A DNA stretch of 64,000 nt, taken from Eubacteriales bacterium. GTDB lineage: Bacteria; Bacillota; Clostridia; Christensenellales; CAG-138. The translations under genes were made by a program, and so were the position numbers. The notes under the pieces are model-generated. The model saw only the letters and a program-made list of their open reading frames with translations, was not told where the DNA came from and searched no databases. Shown here piece by piece: positions 24,337-33,611 of the stretch. Within the stretch, counting starts at the first letter, position 1, and each line of letters begins with the position of its first letter. The stretch covers positions 1 through 64,000 of the forward strand of contig JAJFTI010000006.1 of the NCBI GenBank assembly GCA_021373115.1. The letters run 5' to 3'.

Positions 24337-26262
24337 ATGTCGAACTATGAGTATTTAAGCAATACGCAGCTGAACGAAGCGCTGCGTTTGTACCTTACCT
24401 TTTTAGCAGAACGTGGGCTGACGCACCGCACCGAGCAGATCGAAACGGCGGAATCCTTTGGCCGCGTAAGCGCGCGCGCGGTTTATGCGCGGGTTTCCAG
24501 CCCGCACTATGCCGCCTGCGCAATGGACGGGATTGCGCTGACCGCTTCGCGCACCTATGGCGCAACGGAGACGACGCCCGTCTTTTTGCCCGAAAGCACG
24601 TTTTTGCGTGTGGATACCGGCGATCCGCTGCCGCAAGGCTGCGACGCGGTGGTGATGATTGAGGACTGTGTGGAGGGGAACGGCGGTATTACGCTGTTTA
24701 CCGCCGCCGCGCCGTGGCAGCACGTTCGGCAGATTGGCGAGGATCTTTCCGCGGGGGACATGATTCTGCCGTCCTATTACGCGATTGAACCCGCAATGAT
24801 CGGCGCAATGCTGGCGGGCGGCGTAAGCGCGTTGGAGGCGGTGGCGCGGCCGCGCGCGGGGATTATCCCAACCGGGGACGAAATCGTCCCGTCGTGCGGA
24901 ACGCCAAAGCCCGGCGAAATACCGGAGTTTAATTCCGCCGTTTTTTCGGCGATGCTGCGGCAGTGGGGCGCGGAGCCGGTGGTCTACCCGATTGTGCCGG
25001 ATGACTCCGTGAAAATTCAGGAAGCGCTCCGAAGGGCGGTGGAGCAGTGCGACCTTGTGCTGCTCTGCGCGGGGACTTCCGCCGGGCGGGACGATGGAAC
25101 GGCCGCCGCCATCCGCGCGCTTGGCGAGGTTTGTGTTCATGGCGTTGCGATTCGTCCGGGAAAACCCGCTGTGCTCGGCGCGGTCGGGGCAAAGCCGGTG
25201 ATCGGCGTGCCGGGCTATCCGGTATCCGGCATCATCGTGCTGGAAGAGCTGGTTCGCCCTGTTGTTGACCGCCTGCTCATGCGGGAGCGGGAGGCGGGCG
25301 AGTCCGTCTGCGTCCGCATGGGGCGAAAGATGACCTCTTCGCTGAAATATCGTGAATTTGTTCGCGCCTCGCTTGGATACAACGAGGACGGCGAGCTTTC
25401 CGCCGTGCCGCTCGGTGCGGGAGCGGGGGTCATTACATCGTTTACCAAGGCGGACTGCCTGCTGGACGTTCCCCAGAACTGCGAGGGATACGAGGCGGGC
25501 GAACGCGCGGTTGCGCGAATGCTGAAACCGGTGGATCGCGTTGCACGGACCGTGCGCATCCTCGGCAGCCACGATCCGTTGATCGACGAGGCGGCGGACG
25601 AACTCAGAAGGCAGGATATCCGCGCCTATGTGAGCAGCTCGCATGTTGGCAGCATGGGTGCGCTCCTCGCGCTCGCGCGCGGGGAAAGTCAGCTGGGCGG
25701 CATTCATCTGCTGGATGAAACGGACGGCAGCTACAACGTTTCCTATGTGGAGCGCTATCTTCCAAACGGCGGTGTCGCGCTGGTGGAATGCGTGAAACGG
25801 ACGCAGGGACTGATGGTTGCCGCGGGGAACCCGCTGGGCATAGCAAAGATTACGGATCTTGCGAAGCAGAGCCTGCGCTATGCAAACCGGCAGAAAGGCG
25901 CGGGTACGCGTGTGCTGCTGGATTACCTGCTGAAGCAAAGCGGCGTTTCGCCGCGGGACTTCGTGGGATATGAGCGGGAGGAACAGACGCATACCGCCGT
26001 TGCCGCCCAGGTTGCCGCGGGCAGCGCGGACTGCGGAATGGGCATCCTCTCAGCCGCGCGGATGTACGGCCTCGACTTCATTCCGCTCTGGGAGGAGAGC
26101 TATGATTTGCTTGTTTCGCTCGCGGCGATGGAGACCCCGCAGGTGCGCGCGTTTCTGCGCGTCCTGTCCGGCGACGGGTTTCTGCGGCGGCTGGATGCGC
26201 TGGGCGGGTACTCGTATGACAAGCCGGGGCGCGTAAAAAAGCTCTGGCCGCGCAGGGATTAA
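24337..26262 (+). CDS. MoeA-like protein with C-terminal substrate-binding (PBP) domain
   Basis: 641 residues. The first about 400 form a second MoeA (YAACAMDGIALTASRT, IIPTGDEIVPS, LCAGTSAGRDDGT, GVPGYPVSGIIVLEEL). From about 405 a periplasmic-binding-protein-like type 2 domain follows (VRILGSHDPLIDEAADEL, then THTAVAAQVAAGSADCGMGI), as in known MoeA/LysR-substrate-domain fusions. In such proteins the extra domain is thought to sense or supply a ligand such as molybdate; this is not established. There is no signal peptide, so it is cytoplasmic. ATG 24337 has GAGG five bases upstream. Confidence 0.9.
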   Translation: MSNYEYLSNTQLNEALRLYLTFLAERGLTHRTEQIETAESFGRVSARAVYARVSSPHYAACAMDGIALTASRTYGATETTPVFLPESTFLRVDTGDPLPQGCDAVVMIEDCVEGNGGITLFTAAAPWQHVRQIGEDLSAGDMILPSYYAIEPAMIGAMLAGGVSALEAVARPRAGIIPTGDEIVPSCGTPKPGEIPEFNSAVFSAMLRQWGAEPVVYPIVPDDSVKIQEALRRAVEQCDLVLLCAGTSAGRDDGTAAAIRALGEVCVHGVAIRPGKPAVLGAVGAKPVIGVPGYPVSGIIVLEELVRPVVDRLLMREREAGESVCVRMGRKMTSSLKYREFVRASLGYNEDGELSAVPLGAGAGVITSFTKADCLLDVPQNCEGYEAGERAVARMLKPVDRVARTVRILGSHDPLIDEAADELRRQDIRAYVSSSHVGSMGALLALARGESQLGGIHLLDETDGSYNVSYVERYLPNGGVALVECVKRTQGLMVAAGNPLGIAKITDLAKQSLRYANRQKGAGTRVLLDYLLKQSGVSPRDFVGYEREEQTHTAVAAQVAAGSADCGMGILSAARMYGLDFIPLWEESYDLLVSLAAMETPQVRAFLRVLSGDGFLRRLDALGGYSYDKPGRVKKLWPRRD

Positions 26263-26309
26263 TCGCGCTTTGCCGGAATAATATATCCCGCCAAAAAATC
26301 TGGACGCAC

Positions 26310-26338
26310 TTGCCAAAATTTGTTTGCCGCCGTATGAT
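26310..26338 (+). promoter_or_regulatory. Promoter of moaC-MOSC-moaA
   Basis: TTGCCA, 17-base spacer, TATGAT, leaving a leader of about 105 bases (26345-26449). The leader contains complementary TGCGAA and TTCGCA segments and lacks a strong SD, so structural regulation is possible. Confidence 0.65.
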
Positions 26339-26449
26339 AGAACTGTCCTGCGGCGGTTATTCTTTGCGAACCATATCGCTGCTTGCAGGGACAAACGGAA
26401 TTCGCAGTAATACGAACCGGCACCATTTCGAAAGGGCGGTCGTTGCAGT

Positions 26450-26953
26450 ATGAACGATATCCTCACGCACGTTAACGCACGCGGAGAAGCGCATATGGTG
26501 GACGTATCCGAAAAGGACGTAACTCATCGGGAGGCGGTTGCCGAAAGCTGGGTTTGCATGCGGCCGGAAACGCTGGATCTCATTACGAGCGGTTCGGCGG
26601 CAAAAGGGGACGTCATCGCCACCGCGCGCATCGCCGGGATTCTCGCGGCCAAGCGCACGAGCGAGCTGATTCCGCTCTGCCACCCCATTGCGCTGACCTC
26701 CATTACCGTTGATATTACAGCGTGCCCGCCGGATCGCGCGCACATTGTTGCCCAGGCGCGCTGCGATGAGAAAACCGGCGTGGAAATGGAAGCGCTGACC
26801 GCCGCAAGCGTTGCCGCACTGACAATCTATGATATGTGCAAGGCGGTTGACCGCGGCATGGAGATTGTCTGCACGCGGCTTCTTATGAAGAGCGGCGGAA
26901 AGAGCGGAAGGTTCGAACGGGATATGGACGACCGATGCGAGCCGAACGGCTGA
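26450..26953 (+). CDS. moaC: Cyclic pyranopterin monophosphate synthase MoaC
   Basis: 167 residues, normal length. With MoaA it makes cyclic pyranopterin monophosphate from GTP. It has the characteristic [32 protein letters not shown] and [20 protein letters not shown], with catalytic lysine and aspartate near AVDRGM. Its 3' end overlaps the MOSC gene by 19 bases. Confidence 0.95.
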   Translation: MNDILTHVNARGEAHMVDVSEKDVTHREAVAESWVCMRPETLDLITSGSAAKGDVIATARIAGILAAKRTSELIPLCHPIALTSITVDITACPPDRAHIVAQARCDEKTGVEMEALTAASVAALTIYDMCKAVDRGMEIVCTRLLMKSGGKSGRFERDMDDRCEPNG

Positions 26954-27357
26954 CGCGCGCGCCGGAGGGCGGCGAGCGGATCACCGTAGATTCGCTTGAA
27001 TTGAACGGGCGCACCGGCGTTGCAGGAGATCGCAGAAGCGCGAAGGACGGCTCGGTGAGCCTGCTTTCCGGCGAGACGGAAGCGAGTGTACGCGGCCTTG
27101 GCGGACTCTGCACGGAGCGCTTTCAAGGCAACATCCTTACAAACGGGCTGGATTATTCCCGCTTGCATGCCGGAGCCCGGCTGCAAATCGGAGAATCCGA
27201 GCTGGAGATTACCCGCGTTGGGAAACCATGCTTCGAGGTCTGCGCGATGGTGAAAAGAAGCGAGGCCTGTCCGCTGCCGGGGAACTGCGCGTTTGCGCGG
27301 GTGCTGCGCGGCGGCGTGATCCACACAGGGGACGAAATCGAGCATTGCGGAAGATAG
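26935..27357 (+). CDS. MOSC-domain protein, divergent
   Basis: 140 residues consisting of a single MOSC-like beta-barrel domain. The N-terminal [20 protein letters not shown] and the C-terminal block [20 protein letters not shown] with three cysteines align with the better-preserved MOSC protein at 28438-28875. MOSC domains carry sulfur or the cofactor in Mo-enzyme maturation. It sits between moaC (overlapping) and moaA, so a role in cofactor maturation is likely, but the exact step is unknown. The start overlapping moaC is supported by family length. Confidence 0.78.
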   Translation: MRAERLTRAPEGGERITVDSLELNGRTGVAGDRRSAKDGSVSLLSGETEASVRGLGGLCTERFQGNILTNGLDYSRLHAGARLQIGESELEITRVGKPCFEVCAMVKRSEACPLPGNCAFARVLRGGVIHTGDEIEHCGR

Positions 27358-27389
27358 CCGCGGATGAGGAAACATCAGTCAGGAGCAGG

Positions 27390-28340
27390 ATGAACGACCG
27401 CTACGGACGAACCATATCGTACCTTCGCCTCTCGCTTACCGAACGCTGCACTCTAAAATGTGCGTATTGCCGCGCGGGCGAAGGCGCCTGCCCGAAAAAA
27501 AGCGAACTTACGCGGGAAGAATTTCTACGCATCGTCCGCGTTATGGTGAAACTTGGGGTAACGAAGGTGCGCCTCACCGGCGGAGAGCCGATGCTGCGGC
27601 GGGATTTACTGGAGATCGTCTCCGGTATTCGCGCGGTGGACGGAATCGAAGAAATCACGATGACGACCAACGGCCAGCACCTGCCCGGCATGAGCAAGGA
27701 ACTCAGGCGCGCGGGGCTCGACCGGCTGAACATCAGCCTCGATTCGCTCCGGCCGGAGCGTTACGAAGCGCTTACGGGCGGCGGTTCGCTGGAACTTGTG
27801 CGTACGGGGATTGACGAGGCGCTGGAGGCGGGCTTTTCACCCGTTAAGCTCAACGCTGTGCTCCTGCGCGGAACGAACGACGACGAGGTGGACGATTTCA
27901 TCGCGCTCACGAAGGACAAGCCGGTCCATGTGCGCTTTATCGAATATATGCCGCTTGGCGCGGAGGATCACGCGAACCTGCGGGTCACGGGGGACGAGAT
28001 TCTGCGCGCGCGTCCCGCGCTCGTACCGGCGGAGCCGATGTACGAAGGCCAGCCCGCGCGGGATTTCCGGCTGCCGGGCTATACGGGCAGCGTCGGGCTG
28101 ATCAACCCGGTGTCGCACCGGTTCTGCGATTCCTGCAATCGCGTGCGCGTCATGAGCGACGGTATGCTCCGCCCCTGCCTCGGGCAGAACATGGAAGTGT
28201 CGCTCAAAGAAGCGCTGGAGAGCGGGGACGACGTTATCCTGCTGGAAACGATTCGAAACGCGATTTGGAACAAACCAAAGGCGCACGCGTTTGGAGAAGA
28301 GTTCGTTTCCGACAAGACCATGAGCCGCATCGGCGGCTGA
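27390..28340 (+). CDS. moaA: GTP 3',8-cyclase MoaA (radical SAM)
   Basis: 316 residues. The radical-SAM cluster CTLKCAYC near the N-terminus, RLTGGEPMLR (SAM-binding GGEP), the C-terminal cluster FCDSCNRVRVMSDG with a third cysteine in LRPCLG, and the terminal GG of MoaA are all present. It catalyses the first step of molybdopterin synthesis. ATG 27390 follows CAGGAG; longer frames upstream overlap the MOSC gene in another frame. Confidence 0.95.
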   Translation: MNDRYGRTISYLRLSLTERCTLKCAYCRAGEGACPKKSELTREEFLRIVRVMVKLGVTKVRLTGGEPMLRRDLLEIVSGIRAVDGIEEITMTTNGQHLPGMSKELRRAGLDRLNISLDSLRPERYEALTGGGSLELVRTGIDEALEAGFSPVKLNAVLLRGTNDDEVDDFIALTKDKPVHVRFIEYMPLGAEDHANLRVTGDEILRARPALVPAEPMYEGQPARDFRLPGYTGSVGLINPVSHRFCDSCNRVRVMSDGMLRPCLGQNMEVSLKEALESGDDVILLETIRNAIWNKPKAHAFGEEFVSDKTMSRIGG

Positions 28341-28437
28341 ATCGTGTGCGCAAGTCACGGTGATGCGCGCAATCCGGCGGTACTATAATCCAAAATTCAG
28401 ATTGTTATTTTGCGAAAAATGAGATCGAGGGAAACCT

Positions 28438-28875
28438 GTGGCAAAGATTACGTCCATCAACATCAGCCCGCGGAAGGGCACGTTTAAACAGCCCGTTTTG
28501 CAGGCAGAGCTAAAAGTGGATCATGGCATCGTTGGCGACGCGCACGCGGGCAACTGGCACCGCCAGATCAGCCTGCTTGCGCAGGAGAGCATCGATAAAA
28601 TGACCGCGCTGGGGTTAAGCGACCTCGTGCCCGGCAAGTTTGCGGAAAACATCACGACCGAAGGGATCGAGTTGTTTACGCTGCCCGTCGGAACGCGGCT
28701 GAAACTGGGTGAATGCCTCGTTGAAGTTACCCAGATTGGCAAGGAATGCCACCAGCACTGCGAAATATATAAGAAGGTTGGGCAGTGCATCATGCCGCAT
28801 GAGGGCATTTTCGTCAAGGTGCTGAAACCGGGGGTGCTTTCCGTTGGCGACGCAATGTTGGTGGAAACGCTCTAG
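28438..28875 (+). CDS. MOSC-domain protein with conserved cysteine block
   Basis: 145 residues, single MOSC domain. GIVGDAHAGNWHRQISLLAQ, GKFAENITTEGI and GKECHQHCEIYKKVGQCIMP are features of the MOSC proteins found with clostridial molybdenum genes. The cysteines could bind a persulfide or metal. The start is GTG 28438 with GAGGGAAA upstream. A TATAAT at 28384-28389 may give a separate promoter, but no good -35 is seen. It ends at a strong terminator. Confidence 0.88.
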   Translation: MAKITSINISPRKGTFKQPVLQAELKVDHGIVGDAHAGNWHRQISLLAQESIDKMTALGLSDLVPGKFAENITTEGIELFTLPVGTRLKLGECLVEVTQIGKECHQHCEIYKKVGQCIMPHEGIFVKVLKPGVLSVGDAMLVETL

Positions 28876-28897
28876 TTTTGCGCAAAATCGGAATGCT

Positions 28898-28919
28898 GCG
28901 GGCGGTGCCCGCTTTTTTT
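28898..28919 (+). terminator. Terminator after the MOSC gene
   Basis: A GCGGGC/GCCCGC stem with a GGT loop and seven T residues. Confidence 0.88.
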
Positions 28920-28959
28920 AGCGATCCTAAACAATTTTATGAAGAAAGGGGCGAAACCG

Positions 28960-28988
28960 TTGTTTTTTGAAAAGAACAATGGTAGAAT
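28960..28988 (+). promoter_or_regulatory. Promoter of the MoaB/Mog-domain gene, close to its start
   Basis: TTGTTT, 17-base spacer, TAGAAT. The -10 ends six bases before ATG 28995, so the transcript would begin at or next to the start codon (leaderless). Confidence 0.62.
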
Positions 28989-28994
28989 GCAATC

Positions 28995-30020
28995 ATGAAG
29001 CTCGTTGAAACAAAACATGCCGTGGGACATGTGCTCTGCCACGATCTTACGCGCATCGTTCCCGGGGAGTCGAAAGACGCGCAATTCCGTAAGGGGCACG
29101 TCGTCACCGAGGACGATATCCCCATGCTGCTTTCGATGGGCAAGGAGCATCTCTACGTTTGGGAAGTGGACGAAAACACCCTCCACGAAAACGAGGCCGC
29201 AGACCGGCTTGCTTCCCTCTGCGAAAGTGCGCATATGCGGCGCGGTGAGGTGAAAGAGGGCAAGATCGAGCTCTTCGCCACAAAGGCGGGCGTGTTCCAG
29301 GCGGACGTTGCCCGGCTCGACGTGCTCAACGCGCTTCCGGACATCATGGTTGCCACGCGGCATACGAACACCGCCGTCGCCGCCGGGGACAAGCTGGGCG
29401 GAACGCGGATTATTCCCCTGCTGATCGATCGACGCCGGATTGAGGAAGCGGAAGCGCTCATGGGAACGAAGCCGCTGCTGAAGCTCACGCCGTTTCGCGA
29501 GGGCGTCCGCGCGGGGATTGTCACCACGGGCAGCGAGGTTTTTTACGGCAGGATTACGGACAAATTTACACCCGTTGTCGAGAAAAAACTTGCGGCGTTC
29601 GGCGTTCCCGTTGCCGCGCATCGCCTTTGCGACGATCAGACGGCAAATATCGTTCAGGCGATTCACGAGGTGCGCGCCGCGGGCGTGGATCTCGTGCTCT
29701 GCACGGGCGGGATGAGCGTCGATCCGGACGACCGGACGCCCGCCGCCATCCGCGAAAGCGGAGCGAACATTGTGACCTATGGCGCGCCCGTTTTACCCGG
29801 GGCGATGTTTCTGCTGGGGTATTATGACGACGGCGTGCCCGTGATGGGGCTGCCCGGATGCGTGATGTACGCGCGGGCTTCCATCTTTGACATCGTGCTG
29901 CCAAGGATCGTCGCGGGAATTCGCATGGAGCGCGGGGATTTCACCCGGCTTGGCAACGGCGGGCTCTGCCTGCAGTGCGAGACCTGCACTTACCCGAACT
30001 GCGGGTTCGGCAAGGAGTAA
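28995..30020 (+). CDS. Molybdopterin-binding (MoaB/Mog-domain) protein with C-terminal cysteine cluster
   Basis: 341 residues. An N-terminal SAF/AIR-like region (about 1-150; GHVLCHDLTRIVPGESKDAQ) precedes a MoCF_biosynth domain (about 170-310) with GIVTTGSEVF, DLVLCTGGMSVDPDDRTP and GLPGCVMYARAS. The C-terminus has CLQCETCTYPNCGFGK, a four-cysteine motif typical of this clostridial family that may bind a metal or Fe-S cluster. It probably handles molybdopterin during cofactor insertion. No SD is visible; a promoter -10 lies immediately upstream, suggesting leaderless expression. Confidence 0.88.
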   Translation: MKLVETKHAVGHVLCHDLTRIVPGESKDAQFRKGHVVTEDDIPMLLSMGKEHLYVWEVDENTLHENEAADRLASLCESAHMRRGEVKEGKIELFATKAGVFQADVARLDVLNALPDIMVATRHTNTAVAAGDKLGGTRIIPLLIDRRRIEEAEALMGTKPLLKLTPFREGVRAGIVTTGSEVFYGRITDKFTPVVEKKLAAFGVPVAAHRLCDDQTANIVQAIHEVRAAGVDLVLCTGGMSVDPDDRTPAAIRESGANIVTYGAPVLPGAMFLLGYYDDGVPVMGLPGCVMYARASIFDIVLPRIVAGIRMERGDFTRLGNGGLCLQCETCTYPNCGFGKE

Positions 30021-30131
30021 GTCCGCGTTCGGCGGGACACAGAGCTTTCCTTTTTTTCGGTGGCTGTCGCGGAAGTCCGGCCGGCTCCGCGTTCCCATAA
30101 AATGAAACAAACGAGAGGAACGATAGACACA

Positions 30132-31043
30132 ATGAAAAAATGGATTGCCCTGCTGCTTGCCGTCGCTATGACGGCGATGCTTGGCGCGTGCGCCGCATCT
30201 GCCGCACCCGCCGCAACCGAAACGCCCGTTGCGACCGCCGCCGTAACCGAAGCGCCCGCCGTAACGCCGGAACCGACCGTGGCTCCGCTGGAAGCGGCCG
30301 AGGTTCAGCTCTTTATCGCCGCGAGCCTGGAAGGCGCATTCAAGGAGATTATCCCGCTCTATAACGCGAAAGAGCCGAACGTGAAGATCACCTACAATGC
30401 GGACAGTTCCGGAACGCTGCTGACCCAGGTGCAGGAAGGCTTTGCCTGCGACGTCTTCTTTTCCGCGGCGGTTTCCCAGGTGAAAACCCTGGAGGAGGAA
30501 GGTTACATGATCGCGGGTTCGCGCGTGGACCTGCTGGCAAACAAGCTCGTGCTGATCAGCCTCAAGGGAAGCGGAACCGCCGTGACCGGGTTTGCCGACC
30601 TGAGCAAAGCCAAGAGCATTGCGCTGGCCGACGGCAGCGTTCCCGCGGGGAAATATACGCGTCAGCTGCTGATCAACCTTGGCGTTCTGGATGGCAGCAA
30701 AGAAGCCAAAGATTATACGACGGCGGACGTTTCCGCGGCGCTTGGCGGCGTTGAGATCAACGAGTGTGCCAACGTCTCCAAGGTGAAGGAAGCGGTCAAG
30801 GAAGGCTCCAACGAGGTTGGAACCGTGTATTATTCCGACGCGTATTCCGTTAAGGACGACGTGGACATGATCGAAGTTGCGGATACCGCGCTTACCGGCG
30901 ACATCATTTATCCCGTTTGCCGCGTGAACAACCCCGAAGCGACTGCCGCCGAGACGGCCGCCGCGGACGACTTTATCGCGTTCCTCCAAACGGATGCGGT
31001 GAAAGCGATTTTCGAAAACTACATGTTCATCATCAACAAATAA
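30132..31043 (+). CDS. modA: Molybdate ABC transporter substrate-binding lipoprotein ModA
   Basis: 303 residues. The signal peptide ends in the lipobox MLGAC (about residue 20), then comes an Ala/Pro/Thr linker and the ModA fold with FIAASLEGAFKEI, YNADSSGTLLTQVQEGF and VPAGKYTRQLLINLG. It captures molybdate (or tungstate) outside the cell. ATG 30132 fits the signal peptide. Downstream, a terminator-like hairpin separates it from modB, which could lower modBC expression relative to the binding protein. Confidence 0.93.
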   Translation: MKKWIALLLAVAMTAMLGACAASAAPAATETPVATAAVTEAPAVTPEPTVAPLEAAEVQLFIAASLEGAFKEIIPLYNAKEPNVKITYNADSSGTLLTQVQEGFACDVFFSAAVSQVKTLEEEGYMIAGSRVDLLANKLVLISLKGSGTAVTGFADLSKAKSIALADGSVPAGKYTRQLLINLGVLDGSKEAKDYTTADVSAALGGVEINECANVSKVKEAVKEGSNEVGTVYYSDAYSVKDDVDMIEVADTALTGDIIYPVCRVNNPEATAAETAAADDFIAFLQTDAVKAIFENYMFIINK

Positions 31044-31117
31044 CCTTCCGTAATATATAAAACGGACCTTTGCGATCTTTATTCCGAATGGTTCGCCTGA
31101 AAAAGGCGATTCACAAG

Positions 31118-31153
31118 ATGCCCGCCGTCATGCGGTTTGGCGGCGGGCGTTTT
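31118..31153 (+). terminator. Terminator-like hairpin between modA and modB
   Basis: A GCCCGCCG/CGGCGGGC stem with a 13-base loop and GTTTT tail. A second small hairpin TCGCCT/AGGCGA lies just before it (31093-31110). It may be partial, since modB has no clear promoter of its own. Confidence 0.68.
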
Positions 31154-31213
31154 GAACCTATCCCGCGGTTCGTAAATATGCTACGATAGTGGAAACGAAG
31201 AGGAGGCGAAGCG

Positions 31214-31918
31214 ATGCAGGAAATCTGGGATATCCTGAAACACCTGGATTACAGTCCGCTCTGGATTTCGCTGAAAACGGGGCTGGTCGCCACGGTGCTT
31301 TGCTTCTTTCTCGGCGTTTGGACGGCGCGCTGCGTCATGCACATGGGCAAGCGGGCGAAGGCGTTTGTGGACGGGATTCTGACGCTGCCCATGGTGCTGC
31401 CGCCGACGGTAGCGGGCTTTTTTCTGTTGCTCATCTTCAGCTTGCGCAGGCCGATCGGCTCGTTTCTATATGAGGAACTCTCGATCAAGGTCGTGCAGAC
31501 CTGGCTCGGCTGCGTGCTTGCCGCGAGCGTAATCGCCTTTCCGCTCATGTATCGCAATGCGCGGGCGGCGTTTGAGCAGGTGGATATTGAGCTCGTCTAT
31601 GCGGGGCGCACGCTCGGCATGAGCGAACGCGCGATCTTCTGGCGCGTTGTGCTTCCCTCGGCGGGACCGGGCGTGGTCAGCGGAACAATCCTGACGTTTG
31701 CGCGCGCGCTTGGCGAATATGGCGCAACCAGCATGCTGGCGGGCAATATTGCGGGCAAGACGGGCACGATCTCCCAGCGCATTGCAATGGTGATCCAAAA
31801 CGGGGACTATCTCACGGCGGGTCTCTGGGTGGCGGTTATCCTTCTCATTTCCTTTGGCATCGTCGTCCTCATGAATATCTTTGCCGATTCCAAACTCATG
31901 AATGTGAAAAAATGGTGA
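31214..31918 (+). CDS. modB: Molybdate ABC transporter permease ModB
   Basis: 234 residues with five or six membrane helices and a canonical EAA-type loop (LGEYGATSMLAGNIAGKTGT) that contacts ModC. PMVLPPTVAGFFLL and YAGRTLGMSERAIFWRVVLP are ModB-typical. GAGGAGG lies before ATG 31214. It is followed by modC after 47 bases. Confidence 0.94.
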   Translation: MQEIWDILKHLDYSPLWISLKTGLVATVLCFFLGVWTARCVMHMGKRAKAFVDGILTLPMVLPPTVAGFFLLLIFSLRRPIGSFLYEELSIKVVQTWLGCVLAASVIAFPLMYRNARAAFEQVDIELVYAGRTLGMSERAIFWRVVLPSAGPGVVSGTILTFARALGEYGATSMLAGNIAGKTGTISQRIAMVIQNGDYLTAGLWVAVILLISFGIVVLMNIFADSKLMNVKKW

Positions 31919-31965
31919 TCCGCCTTTCTGCGGATCGCTTACCATAAAGATGGAACGGAGAAAAC

Positions 31966-33045
31966 ATGGCGCTTTCGGTCAATCTGATCAAACGGTTACC
32001 GGGATTCACACTCAACGTCTCCTTTGCGGCGGAGGCGGGGGTTACCGCGCTGCTTGGCGCGAGCGGCAGCGGCAAGAGCATGACGCTGCGCTGCATCGCG
32101 GGAGTGGAGAAGCCGGACGAGGGAAGCATCGTGCTCGACGGGCGCGTCCTTTACGATTCCAGGCGGGGAATCGATCTGCCGCCGCAAAACAGAAAAGTTG
32201 GATACCTGTTCCAGCGTTACGCGCTGTTTCCGAACATGACGGTGCGGCAAAATATTGACGCCGGCCTTTCGCTTGTGCGTGATGCCCTCGCCCGTAAGGA
32301 CAGACGTGAAAGCTGGATCACCCGCTTTCATCTGGAAGGGCTCGAAGAACATTTTCCACGCGAACTCTCCGGCGGGCAGATGCAGCGCGTTGCGCTCTGC
32401 CGCATGCTCGCGGGCGAACCGGAAGCGATTCTGCTGGATGAGCCGTTTGCCGCGCTGGATAGCTTTCTGCGCTGGCAGATGGAGGCCGAAGTACGCCAGA
32501 CACTCGCGGCGTTTTCGGGCGTTGCTCTGCTTGTTTCCCATGACCGGGGCGAGGTTTATCGCATGAGCGAGCGCGTCTGCGTGCTCAACGCGGGTATGTC
32601 CGAACCCGTTATGCCAACGCGGGAACTCTTTGAGCGTCCCCAAACGCTGCAGGCCGCGCTGATCTCCGGCTGTAAAAACTGCGCGTCGGCAAAGCGGATG
32701 GAAACCGGCCGTGTACAGGTGCCGGATTGGAATGCGATCCTCGCCTGCGAGGGGACGGCGGATCAGCCGGTGACGCATATCGGCGTTCGCGCGCACTGGA
32801 TCGTTCCCTGCGAAGCGGATGCGGAAAACGCCGTGTTCTGCCGGATCCTCGACGCGCAGGAGGATGTGTTTACCCGCAACCTGACGCTTTTACCGGCGGG
32901 GGGAACGGGCACAATTCGCGCGGAATTGAGCAAGGAGGCAGCCCGCTCGCTCACCGCAGGCAACGAGGCATGGTTCTGCCTGCCACGGCGCGCGGTTATG
33001 CTGCTGATGGAAACGGATTCCCGATCGGCCGCGCCGCACGGCTGA
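31966..33045 (+). CDS. modC: Molybdate ABC transporter ATPase ModC
   Basis: 359 residues. The nucleotide-binding domain has Walker A GASGSGKS (about 33-40), Q-loop YLFQRYALFP, signature LSGGQMQRVAL and Walker B AILLDEPFAALDS with the SHD switch. The C-terminal about 110 residues form a TOBE-like regulatory domain (VTHIGVRAHWIVP). It powers uptake through ModB. ATG 31966 is preceded by GGAACGGAG. Confidence 0.94.
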   Translation: MALSVNLIKRLPGFTLNVSFAAEAGVTALLGASGSGKSMTLRCIAGVEKPDEGSIVLDGRVLYDSRRGIDLPPQNRKVGYLFQRYALFPNMTVRQNIDAGLSLVRDALARKDRRESWITRFHLEGLEEHFPRELSGGQMQRVALCRMLAGEPEAILLDEPFAALDSFLRWQMEAEVRQTLAAFSGVALLVSHDRGEVYRMSERVCVLNAGMSEPVMPTRELFERPQTLQAALISGCKNCASAKRMETGRVQVPDWNAILACEGTADQPVTHIGVRAHWIVPCEADAENAVFCRILDAQEDVFTRNLTLLPAGGTGTIRAELSKEAARSLTAGNEAWFCLPRRAVMLLMETDSRSAAPHG

Positions 33046-33086
33046 CCGGAACGGCGATCCATGAACAGGGAAACAGGAGGGTACAT

Positions 33087-33611
33087 ATGTTGAAAGCATC
33101 CGTCATTACGGTCAGCGACAAGGGATTTCGCGGGGAGCGCGAAGACACGGCGAGTCCGCTCGCGGCAGATATGCTGCGCGGGGCGGGCTACGAGGTGATA
33201 GCCCGAACCATCGTGCCGGATGAACAGCCGCTGATCGAGGCGGAACTGCGGCGGCATGCGGACGAGATTGGCGCAAGCCTGATCCTGACCAGCGGAGGGA
33301 CCGGATTTTCCAAGCGCGACGTCACTCCGGAAGCAACCATCGCCGTCTGTGAACGGATGGTGCCGGGCATTCCGGAGGCGATGCGTGCCCATTGCCTGAA
33401 CATTACCAACCGGGCGATGCTCTCGCGCGCGGCGGCGGGGATCTATCACGATTCGCTGATCGTCAATCTGCCCGGCAGTCCCAAAGCGGTGCGTGAAAAC
33501 CTGGAACCGGTGCTGCCTGCGCTGGAGCACGGGCTGCAGATGCTGCTCGGCACGAAAAGCGAATGCGCGAGCGAGCTTAATAACGCCGGTCCTGCAGAAA
33601 AGGAACAATAA
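33087..33611 (+). CDS. mogA: Molybdopterin adenylyltransferase (MogA/MoaB family)
   Basis: 174 residues. It has VITVSDKGFRGEREDTASP, LTSGGTGFSKRDVTPEAT and VNLPGSPKAVRENL, the MogA/MoaB motifs for binding and adenylylating molybdopterin before molybdate insertion by MoeA. ATG 33087 follows ACAGGAGGG. It is the last gene of the molybdenum block, 41 bases after modC. MoaB and MogA are hard to separate by sequence alone. Confidence 0.92.
   Translation: MLKASVITVSDKGFRGEREDTASPLAADMLRGAGYEVIARTIVPDEQPLIEAELRRHADEIGASLILTSGGTGFSKRDVTPEATIAVCERMVPGIPEAMRAHCLNITNRAMLSRAAAGIYHDSLIVNLPGSPKAVRENLEPVLPALEHGLQMLLGTKSECASELNNAGPAEKEQ

Noticed and set aside
24403..25992. Long open frame antisense to the MoeA-PBP gene
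   Set aside because: It is produced by codon bias of the GC-rich real gene; its translation is Arg/His-rich with no known domain.
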